This document shows, one piece after another, positions 40,450-47,432 of a stretch of 47,432 nt of DNA (position 1 is its first letter; each line of letters starts with the position of its first letter). The notes under the pieces are model-generated. The model was not told the origin of the DNA, ran no database searches, and was given only the letters and a program-made list of their open reading frames with translations. Position numbers and translations under genes: made by a program. Origin of the DNA: CAYFZR01 sp964347835 [NCBI: uncultured archaeon] (GTDB lineage Archaea; CAYFZR01); contig CAYFZR010000005.1 of assembly GCA_964347835.1 (NCBI GenBank), forward strand, positions 1 through 47,432, given 5' to 3'.

Positions 40450-41821
40450 TCAAATCCACCTTATAAATCCTAGCCTTAGGATTTGCATATATTTCGGAAA
40501 ATCTTTTATCTTTATCTATATATTCTATCAACCCGTATTCTAAGGTATCCATCTTAAGCATATTTCTAGAAAAATATATGTAAGATACGTTATACTTCTC
40601 CATAAGTTCAAATGACCTCGTTGAGTTGATTGTTCTAAATATTGTCTCGACATCGTTATACTTTTCCAAAGATTCTGTATAAGATGGTGGTTTATTAAAA
40701 AAACCCTGATAAAACTTATTCCATATTATTATATCTCTCCTATTTGCCAATCCATTTATCCAGTATCCTTCTATCCTCCATGTTAATACAACAGAGTTTT
40801 GGTTACTATTATCTTCCAAGAATGATAAACTATATTTTGTGGACTCATCTAAACGGTATAAGCCATTTTCTACGACGTAAAAAGATTGTAACGCTCCTAC
40901 GATTATTACTATAGGTATCAGTATTTTTAGGTAATCTTTTCTAATTGGATTAACTATCAAAGAGAAGGGTATGGCAAGATATGGATCTCTGAATCTAAAA
41001 CTCATCGTGCCTATCAACCCAAATACAATTATCCAAGATAAAAGAAATATATCCCTTTTTTCTCTTCTTTCGACTGCGTTAAAGATTCCTAAAATTCCGA
41101 GGAAAAATAGAATAGGGCCCAAAGATAATATAAATCCTTTCGCAGTAACGGGTTCCCACGGGATCCTCTGTATCAAATCAAAAGGTATGCGAGTCAAAAG
41201 AAATGTCAATAAAGCAATAAAAATAAAAATAGAATATTTCTTTACTTCTTTTCTAAAATAGACTAAGAAAAATATAAATATCACAATTAAAAGAAATAAT
41301 ATCCCTCTATGGGTTAAAGCATAAGAGAAAAAGACTAAAAGAAATAAAAAAGACATCTTAATATCTCTATTTTCATTCCATCTTAAAAGAAACGATAATG
41401 AGAGCAAAAAGAACAAAATACCAACTATTTCTGGTATGGAGTAAGAACTCCTCTGAACAAATGAGGGTGCGGTAATGAAAAGAAGAGTAGAAAGAAAAGC
41501 CTCGTTATCCGTTAAATTAAATGATTTAGAGAAGAAAAAAAATGTAATTACTATAATAGAAGAGAGAACAGATGGTATTATTACAAACAACGTATTTAAA
41601 GATATATTAGAGAGAAAAGAAAGAGAAGACAAGAGAGAATGAAAACCTATGGGATAACCGTATGCCTTCAATCCAAAGATGCTAAGAAGGTCTCTCTGAG
41701 TAAATAATCCCTTGAATACTAGATCGCATATGGTAAGATGTAAATAAGTATCTAGTCCAGTCATACCATTTAGATTAGGTATAACTCGAATTATACTCGT
41801 AAATAAGACTAATAAGACCAA
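40439..41821 (-). CDS. GT-C family glycosyltransferase, STT3-like paralogue
   Basis: 460 aa with roughly ten helices in the first 300 residues and a C-terminal soluble domain. The first loop has GMTGLDTYLHLT, the acidic site of GT-C enzymes. SVVLTWRIEGYWINGLANRR lies where oligosaccharyltransferases have WWDYG and aligns with the corresponding stretch of the AglB protein at 45162-47207, though the WWDYG core itself is lost. It is probably a dolichyl-phosphate-sugar-dependent transferase. It starts at TTG (or a nearby codon) 12 nt after the GT4 gene; the start is uncertain. Confidence 0.68.
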   Translation of the reverse strand: MVLLVLFTSIIRVIPNLNGMTGLDTYLHLTICDLVFKGLFTQRDLLSIFGLKAYGYPIGFHSLLSSLSFLSNISLNTLFVIIPSVLSSIIVITFFFFSKSFNLTDNEAFLSTLLFITAPSFVQRSSYSIPEIVGILFFLLSLSFLLRWNENRDIKMSFLFLLVFFSYALTHRGILFLLIVIFIFFLVYFRKEVKKYSIFIFIALLTFLLTRIPFDLIQRIPWEPVTAKGFILSLGPILFFLGILGIFNAVERREKRDIFLLSWIIVFGLIGTMSFRFRDPYLAIPFSLIVNPIRKDYLKILIPIVIIVGALQSFYVVENGLYRLDESTKYSLSFLEDNSNQNSVVLTWRIEGYWINGLANRRDIIIWNKFYQGFFNKPPSYTESLEKYNDVETIFRTINSTRSFELMEKYNVSYIYFSRNMLKMDTLEYGLIEYIDKDKRFSEIYANPKARIYKVDLNEA

Positions 41822-41833
41822 ATTCTTCTTCAG

Positions 41834-42883
41834 TTAGATACCTCCATATATGGAAGAAACATCTTCTCTGCTTATTTTTGAAAAACCGTTTTTTATGATT
41901 TGTTCACGGAGTTCATTTTCCTTTAGTAACTTTTTAATTCCATCTGCTAGAGCAATAGGATCTCTAGGTTCTACAAGCAGGCCATTTTTCCCATTTTCAA
42001 TGAGTTCGGGTATCCCCCCCACTTTCGTGGCTAAAACAGGAGTGCCAACTGCCATTGACTCTAAAACCACGAAACCAAGACCTTCTGAAATAGAGGGTAA
42101 GACCAAAATATCAGCATCCTTCATAAATCTATTTACGTCTCTCCTAAAGCCGGTAAATATGATATTTAGACCTTTAGATCTCTTCTCCATCTCTTTTTTT
42201 AAAGGACCATCGCCTACTACGACCAAAGTAAACTCTATATCACCTTTTAAAATTTTGCATGCTTCAATGAGGTATTCAAGACCTTTTTGTTCTACTAAAG
42301 CTCCAACAAACAATATCATCTCTCCCTTTATATCAAAGTCCTTTTTTATGTTTGCTTCAATATTTGGATCAAATATCTCCTCATCAATCGCTATAGGAGC
42401 CAATCTAATCTTTGAATCTTCTATTCCCATCTTTATGGACTCTTCCTTCAGCTTTTTGCTTAGAGCAATTACTAAATCACTAGATTTCATTATCCATATT
42501 AAAATAGGTCTTAGATACCATTTTTTTCCCAGAACGAGAATATCTGTACCATAACTCATAACAACTGCCTTTATTCCTGTCAAACTTTTTAAAGCCACAG
42601 CCACTAACCCTGCTGGTATCAAATAATGTCCATGAATTAAATCAAATCTATTTCTCCTGTTCAAAATCAAGAAAATAATTAGAGCAGAAATGAAGAACGT
42701 AATTCCTCTAAGAACGGGTATATTTATGTGGTAAGCCTTATGTGAACTGAATTCAGGATTCTCCTCGTATGAGATTATCTCTACGTAATGTCCATTTCTC
42801 TTTAATTCCTTGGTTAGATTAAAATTATATGTTGATACTCCCCCTATTTGAGGGGGAAACATACCAACCATACATATCCTCAT
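41834..42883 (-). CDS. GT4-family glycosyltransferase
   Basis: 349 aa, GT-B fold. The N-terminal domain opens MRICMVGMFPPQIGGVSTYN with the glycine loop. The C-terminal nucleotide-sugar domain has ILFVGALVEQKGLEYLIEA, VVVGDGPLKKEMEKR and the E-x7-E motif in SISEGLGFVVLESMAVGTPV. It is a cytoplasmic enzyme adding a sugar to lipid-linked glycan; donor and acceptor are not visible. It overlaps the upstream gene by 4 nt. Confidence 0.9.
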   Translation of the reverse strand: MRICMVGMFPPQIGGVSTYNFNLTKELKRNGHYVEIISYEENPEFSSHKAYHINIPVLRGITFFISALIIFLILNRRNRFDLIHGHYLIPAGLVAVALKSLTGIKAVVMSYGTDILVLGKKWYLRPILIWIMKSSDLVIALSKKLKEESIKMGIEDSKIRLAPIAIDEEIFDPNIEANIKKDFDIKGEMILFVGALVEQKGLEYLIEACKILKGDIEFTLVVVGDGPLKKEMEKRSKGLNIIFTGFRRDVNRFMKDADILVLPSISEGLGFVVLESMAVGTPVLATKVGGIPELIENGKNGLLVEPRDPIALADGIKKLLKENELREQIIKNGFSKISREDVSSIYGGI

Positions 42884-43533
42884 CCTATCACCGAGGCGAT
42901 TATTCGCTTCAAATTCATTGTAATTTCAAACAAATCATCTGGATTCGTTGCATTAATTTCGATTAATCTTCCTTTTTTTACATTAATAACATTTTTATTG
43001 ACCTTTTTAGGATCTTTAATCAAAATAACTGGTTTTTCTCCTCTTCCTATGTAACGTAAATGGTACAGAGTCTTATAGAGCAGGCCATATTCTTTAGCAG
43101 TAACTACATCTTCTTTATGAACGAATCCTATTCCATGTGAAATCTCTATAACTGACTGAACAACCCTCTGGTCGGCATAATCATCCTGAGACCTTTCATA
43201 CAGGACATAGACTTCATTAGCGTTTTTAATAGTATCCCTTATATCTTTGGTAGGATCTCCTTGGCTCGATACAAAAGCAAATTTAATATACCCTATCTTT
43301 CTTAGTAAATCATAGAAATTAGGATTTTCTGTTGTAAAATCTAAGTAAAAACTCCCGTCTATTTGAGTTATATTTCTTATTGTCCCTAGATTAGGGGGCA
43401 ACTCCGAATGTTCTTCGTAAGGCGCTATCATTAATTCTACATTGTAACTTTCTGCTTTAGGTATGAGCGTAAAGTAAATAGTGCCTATTAAAAGAGCTAA
43501 CAGCAATATTTTGGCTATATCTTTGACATTCAT
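42880..43533 (-). CDS. N-terminally anchored extracytoplasmic protein of the glycosylation operon, unknown
   Basis: 217 aa. One N-terminal hydrophobic helix (residues 6-25) precedes a soluble alpha/beta region (VELMIAPYEEHSELPP; NEVYVLYERSQDDYADQRVV). No catalytic motif or family is recognised. The region around VQSVIEISHGIGFVHKEDVV resembles the small sugar-phosphate or DUF-type domains seen near S-layer glycosylation genes, without enough to name it. A 69-bp gap separates it from the upstream gene. On the minus strand that gap contains CTTTAAGTTTG about 30 nt before the ATG, a weak TATA candidate. Confidence 0.6.
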   Translation of the reverse strand: MNVKDIAKILLLALLIGTIYFTLIPKAESYNVELMIAPYEEHSELPPNLGTIRNITQIDGSFYLDFTTENPNFYDLLRKIGYIKFAFVSSQGDPTKDIRDTIKNANEVYVLYERSQDDYADQRVVQSVIEISHGIGFVHKEDVVTAKEYGLLYKTLYHLRYIGRGEKPVILIKDPKKVNKNVINVKKGRLIEINATNPDDLFEITMNLKRIIASVIG

Positions 43534-43602
43534 GTAGCAGAAATAAGATTACTCAAACTTAAAGATTTCCGTAGATATTTATTAGAACAAATTAAAACCA
43601 TT

Positions 43603-45150
43603 TTAAGAAGAAAGAAATCTAAGATCGATAAAAATTAATATAAGTCCAATAAAAACTAAAAGAAAAGCAAGATTACCAGATATCACTGGCTTTGGTATAT
43701 TCATGCTTACATTTTTCCCGTCCACAACTTTGTATACAGTTATTTCGCCTATTTTATCTATAAAACTTAAAGAAGGCACTTTTTTATCCGGCTCAAGTTT
43801 TTTGAATATCTGGATAAAATCTTCTTTTTCCCAGCGGACCAATACGACGAGACTCATTAAAGAATAGTCTACTCTTCCTTTTGGCAAAAATAAGTAAACC
43901 ATACCTCCTGTTTGACCTCTACCGGTAAAAGATGTTATAAAACTACCGTATACGCCTTCGTTTGTGAAAATTATGTCATTCTCTTTAGTATTGGCCTCTA
44001 CTAGTTCAACTAGTTTTATGGTATCCTCGCTCCCAATTTCCTTGTACTTATTCGTAATGTATCCAATTTGCATCTTTTCATTCGGTTGGTAATCTATGAC
44101 CTTTAATATAGTTGTATCTTCTATTGTTAGGTTTATTTCCCCACTAAAGGTGGAAGTGAATATTACAGGGTTTCCAAGGTTAAAAGTTAATAAAATGAGA
44201 AAAATGACCAAAGTTTCATAGTACATATTCTTGCCAATCTTTTTAATGATCTCATTATGTAAAATTGCGACACATACGCCACCAAGCATAGATATAGGTA
44301 AAATTGTATGCCAAAAGGCTGTTTGGGGATGTTTGATAAGCAAAGGCAACATTCCAAATAATAATGAGGGTAAGAGATAATATTCTCCTCTCTTTTTGAG
44401 ACATATAGCTATTCCAAATAAAGCGAGAATTAGAGGTATTAAATTCAATTCGATGTAGTAAAATTGAGCTTGGCCGAAATATACGGTTTCTAGATTTTTA
44501 TAAACGTGCAATCCCCAAGGAAGATAAAATAGATATGAAACTCCAAGTGTTGTGAGGATAATACCTATTTTCTCTTTAAGAAAAAATCCATAAATTAACA
44601 AGGCTAAAGCGATGGCGTGTGGCCAAGCTAAATGAGAGTATAAACAAAAGATCATCAAGAGGATACTTGTTATCTTTTTCTCTACCTCTATGAAATAAAA
44701 TATCAATGGAGCAAGTACCAATACTAAAGCACCTGCGACTGTTGCTGTTTGACTCCAAAACCATTGAAAAGGAACAGTTAACAATAGAACACTGTAAAAC
44801 GCGATTTTGATATCAAAAATTTCTCTCATATAAAACCAAACAGTTATCAAGGAAAGAGGAAACATAGAAAAACTAAAGATTTTGCCAATTGTTAATACAT
44901 CTAAGCCTAATTTATAGAGTATGAGCATAATTAAGTTTAAAAAAGGAGGATTGATATGGGCCCTCCCTACAGGGGCAAATTCCCAGAAATCGTGTAACAC
45001 GATACCGCCTGCCATGTCAAATCCGCGCATCACACTTAGGTGATAATAAATATCTACAAAAGTTGGAAATTTCCATTTAAAAAATATCAAAAGAGATATA
45101 CAAAAAATTAGGATTAAAGCAGCATAATCGAATATGTCTAACTTCTTCAT
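43603..45150 (-). CDS. GT-C family membrane glycosyltransferase, STT3-like paralogue
   Basis: 515 aa, with about ten helices, an extracytoplasmic C-terminal domain and a final membrane helix. The first loop has FVDIYYHLSVM and the GRAHINPPF motif that also appears, as GRPHLYPP, in the fusion protein at 36192-38486; the two are clearly related. NDIIFTNEGVYGSFITSFTG (about residue 390) occupies the position of the STT3 WWDYG segment, but the motif is gone. Likely a dolichyl-phosphate-sugar transferase. Its ATG is 11 nt after the aglB stop. Confidence 0.7.
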   Translation of the reverse strand: MKKLDIFDYAALILIFCISLLIFFKWKFPTFVDIYYHLSVMRGFDMAGGIVLHDFWEFAPVGRAHINPPFLNLIMLILYKLGLDVLTIGKIFSFSMFPLSLITVWFYMREIFDIKIAFYSVLLLTVPFQWFWSQTATVAGALVLVLAPLIFYFIEVEKKITSILLMIFCLYSHLAWPHAIALALLIYGFFLKEKIGIILTTLGVSYLFYLPWGLHVYKNLETVYFGQAQFYYIELNLIPLILALFGIAICLKKRGEYYLLPSLLFGMLPLLIKHPQTAFWHTILPISMLGGVCVAILHNEIIKKIGKNMYYETLVIFLILLTFNLGNPVIFTSTFSGEINLTIEDTTILKVIDYQPNEKMQIGYITNKYKEIGSEDTIKLVELVEANTKENDIIFTNEGVYGSFITSFTGRGQTGGMVYLFLPKGRVDYSLMSLVVLVRWEKEDFIQIFKKLEPDKKVPSLSFIDKIGEITVYKVVDGKNVSMNIPKPVISGNLAFLLVFIGLILIFIDLRFLSS

Positions 45151-45161
45151 CTCTTATCCCC

Positions 45162-47207
45162 TTAATGTACCACGATCTGCCAACTTCTTTTCCTATCAAT
45201 TAATTCTCCATCTTTCTCTAAAACACCTTCTAGCCAATATCTTCCCTTAGGCAATCTAAATTGAAAATTTCCTTTTGAATTAAGAGTCTTAACAATCTCT
45301 TCAGTATTATAATCAATTATATTCAATGAACTGCTATCATTCCATTCTTTTGTACTTATATATGCGTTTATGAGGTCTTCTTGAGAATATTTTATTCTAT
45401 CGGTTTTTATATCCGTTATTCTAGGTTTTGTGTTGTTAAAAGAAAATATCTTGTAGAAATCGTTATCAAAAACCTTCTTAAAGTCTTTTTCTCTCTCATA
45501 GAAGAATAATCGTGCGTATAATGTATTTTTAGCAGAAGGGGAAATTAACATGGCCAAATCTTTTGAAACAAAGACTGCGCCCCTGTAACCACCTTCGTAA
45601 GAATGAATTTTGTTCCCTTTACGAGTTTTGACTATTACGTCTGAAACTCCTATTTTTCTATTGTTTACATGCAAATATGCTTTATTTGTTCTTGTATTAA
45701 AAGAAATTTCGTTTTTTCCATAAAAAATAGAATCTTCTCGTCCTCCACTAGTGAAATACTCATAAAAAAATATTTCTGTTTCGTTAATATATTCATAGCC
45801 CCTATATTTCCCTACAGCAAGAGCAGAATCAACCATCACATAATCTGTTCCAAGATTTTCAAGCTTTGATTTTGAAGAGTTTGTGTAAGGGCTAAAAAGA
45901 ATTTCTGCTATATCCTGTGCGAGTTTTCCACTATGAGCGACAACACTTTTTCTCTGACCAATTCCAGAAATTGTCTGTCCATAATCCCAGTTTGCAAGTA
46001 CCACTGAATCTTCTTCAGTGTTTTCCCTGAGAAATTTCATCGCATCTGATAAAGAATCCATATACAGCATCATAGAAGTGCTAACGATAGGATATGTTAA
46101 AAACAGTACCATTAATGCAATGCATACTGCGGCTATACCTCGATAATTAATGTTTTTAAGAGTAGATGTAATTGAGTAAGCTGAGAGGATTGCTATGGGT
46201 ACCAAAGAAAAAATCAATCCTCTGACGTACGAAAGAGCGAAAAAGAAAAAAATCGACCAAGCTGGAAGGGCGTATTTTTCATTTCTTAGGGATTGGATAA
46301 AGCCAACAGGAAACAGTAAAATAAAAAGAGACAATCTTTCCCATGCTCGTTCTATTCCCATGGGACTTAACTCGACGATTTTAACAGTTGTTGCTTCCCA
46401 TGCTGATACTCCTGTTCTTGAAAAAAGAAGAAACATGAACGAGAGTAATAACATTCCGGTAAGGTATGCTGCCTTTTCATACTTTGGATAGCTAACCAAA
46501 ACGTATTTTCCTAGCCCTAATGAAATTGCCAATGTTCCGCTCAATAAACTATAGTTCACGTATTTATATTGGGTGGCATAAGATAGGATGATGAAAACCG
46601 TGGATACGCAAAAGACATAAAACAACCTATCTTTGTTTATTTCATAGTAAAACGAGAATATGGCAAATATTGAAATATAGATGAAAGCTCCGCGCCAGGT
46701 ATAAACCAAAGATATCGCAGAAAGTATTCCGACCAAAATCCATGGAAAATCATTCTTTTTTGTGCTAAAATTGACGTAAGCAAGTAGATTTATAATTGCT
46801 AAGAGAAGTGTTAGAGAGTCGTTGTCAAATAATCCCAAGGTAGTTCTAAATACGAAAAATGGAAATATTCCCACAAAAAGAGCAGAAATCAATGCTGTAT
46901 CCTCGTCGTGTATTTTTTCTGTTAAGTAATAAGTTACGGTTACTATCGCTACCGCCATTAAAACGGGCCAAAAGCGTGCTAAGGTAAACATGGGAAAAAA
47001 ATATGAGAGGTTTGCCAACAATATAGATAAAAAAGGAGGATAGGTAAAAAAATAAGGAATTGCGCCGTATTCTTTGTATGACAATGCCATTTCATAGAAA
47101 AATCCAGAGTCAGCTCCTATAAGACTGTTTATTGAAATTGTGGACATGCGTATTGCTATTGCGATTAATATACATAGAATCAGAATATATTTTTTGAATT
47201 TTTTCAT
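45162..47207 (-). CDS. aglB: STT3/AglB oligosaccharyltransferase
   Basis: 681 aa. It transfers dolichol-linked glycan to Asn of secreted proteins on the outer face of the membrane. About thirteen helices are followed by a soluble C-terminal domain with a beta-sandwich end. Catalytic features: LIGADSGFFYEMA (Asp33), GLFDND (Asp128 and Asp130), a VELSP segment with Glu279 (TIxE-like) and NWDYG at 406-410 in place of the usual WWDYG. The family tryptophan-1 to Asn change is notable, but the W-D-Y-G core remains. It is the first gene of the glycosylation operon, with GAGGT before the ATG and a CATATATAA box about 30 nt upstream. Confidence 0.88.
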   Translation of the reverse strand: MKKFKKYILILCILIAIAIRMSTISINSLIGADSGFFYEMALSYKEYGAIPYFFTYPPFLSILLANLSYFFPMFTLARFWPVLMAVAIVTVTYYLTEKIHDEDTALISALFVGIFPFFVFRTTLGLFDNDSLTLLLAIINLLAYVNFSTKKNDFPWILVGILSAISLVYTWRGAFIYISIFAIFSFYYEINKDRLFYVFCVSTVFIILSYATQYKYVNYSLLSGTLAISLGLGKYVLVSYPKYEKAAYLTGMLLLSFMFLLFSRTGVSAWEATTVKIVELSPMGIERAWERLSLFILLFPVGFIQSLRNEKYALPAWSIFFFFALSYVRGLIFSLVPIAILSAYSITSTLKNINYRGIAAVCIALMVLFLTYPIVSTSMMLYMDSLSDAMKFLRENTEEDSVVLANWDYGQTISGIGQRKSVVAHSGKLAQDIAEILFSPYTNSSKSKLENLGTDYVMVDSALAVGKYRGYEYINETEIFFYEYFTSGGREDSIFYGKNEISFNTRTNKAYLHVNNRKIGVSDVIVKTRKGNKIHSYEGGYRGAVFVSKDLAMLISPSAKNTLYARLFFYEREKDFKKVFDNDFYKIFSFNNTKPRITDIKTDRIKYSQEDLINAYISTKEWNDSSSLNIIDYNTEEIVKTLNSKGNFQFRLPKGRYWLEGVLEKDGELIDRKRSWQIVVH

Positions 47208-47432
47208 TTATACCTCGAGATATTTTGAAATCCATGTAATTATATATGTTTTTGGCAGAAGGATTAGATCATGAGGCTAACGAAATAGAGGATTTTTTGA
47301 AATAAAAGCAAAAACTATATTCTCGTTATTGCTGATTAAAAGCCTGGATGAAGCCATTACCAAATTATTCGATTCGTTCAACTTTTTAGATATCCTAATT
47401 CCACCAATTTATCTATTATCTTTATTGTACTT
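47208..47432. promoter_or_regulatory. Promoter of glycosylation operon; rest of the window end featureless
   Basis: The minus strand carries CATATATAATTACATGG at about 47233-47249, a TATA box placed about 30 nt before the aglB start. Beyond this, to the end of the window, I see no gene on either strand. The longest frames are 19-38 codons and lack ribosome sites; one plus-strand 19-codon frame ends in a charged EANEIEDFLK. Confidence 0.45.

Noticed and set aside
41850-42554. 234-aa plus-strand frame opposite the GT4 glycosyltransferase
   Set aside because: Serine/proline/phenylalanine-rich antisense of a clear GT4 gene; no ribosome site or motif.
47280-47432. Partial gene entering from the right edge
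   Set aside because: Every frame on both strands is closed within a few dozen codons and has no ribosome site or recognisable residues.

Overview
The window reads as a chromosome segment of an AT-rich euryarchaeon with methanogen-type C1 metabolism. It carries a formylmethanofuran dehydrogenase operon (fwdDBAC plus a ferredoxin), the methanofuran gene mfnB, a DUF98 chorismate-lyase-type gene probably for methanopterin, CDP-archaeol synthase, archaeal RFC large subunit and an AglB/STT3 N-glycosylation locus. Starts are mostly preceded by GGTGA/GGTGG ribosome sites, or by TATA boxes about 25-30 nt from the ATG (leaderless). Two 12-heme cytochromes and a mono-heme S-layer protein point to a cytochrome-bearing lineage of the ANME-1/Syntrophoarchaeia/Archaeoglobi type rather than a cytochrome-free methanogen. 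That placement is inference; no 16S or mcrA gene is present.

Layout. 1-5.8 kb: two small membrane proteins separated by a dispersed repeat, mfnB and a HisA-like gene sharing a palindromic promoter, carS, a COG1395 regulator and an AhcY-type hydrolase. 5.9-10.6 kb: dadD (with the hydrolase it forms the S-adenosylhomocysteine -> S-inosylhomocysteine -> homocysteine route), then three multiheme cytochrome genes. Two of these are tandem duplicates, and a third copy survives only as a 3' scrap. 10.6-15.4 kb: the fwd operon on the minus strand, converging on the cytochromes. 15.5-17.7 kb: an aminotransferase (MfnC candidate) and small helical or membrane proteins, including a 48-aa one. 17.7-23.8 kb: a NitT/TauT-type ABC importer with a putative operator, an HTH regulator, the DUF98 protein, a nucleotidyltransferase and an HTH-CBS regulator. 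23.9-25.7 kb: a heme-bearing S-layer protein, a JAMM protease and an unknown gene. 25.7-31.1 kb: a tight operon of SufS-type desulfurase, Fe-S protein, ABC-2 permease fused to a PrsW-like protease, and a second ABC-2 permease, with no ATPase. 31.2-33.3 kb: a HepT/MntA toxin-antitoxin pair bracketed by the dispersed repeat, and an IscS-type desulfurase. 33.4-36.2 kb: tRNA-Ser(CGA), a thioredoxin-like/tandem-V4R protein and rfcL. 36.2-47.2 kb: an eight-gene glycosylation operon with several STT3-like GT-C paralogues.

The most unusual features are: a ~78-bp repeat with GGGGGT/ACCCCC ends that nearly always sits directly behind the stop codon of a minus-strand gene; the desulfurase/Fe-S/ABC-2/PrsW operon; phased 11-bp iterons conserved upstream of both 12-heme cytochrome genes; and the heme-carrying S-layer protein.

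All assignments come from reading motifs and context by eye. No database search was run, and family names are from memory.
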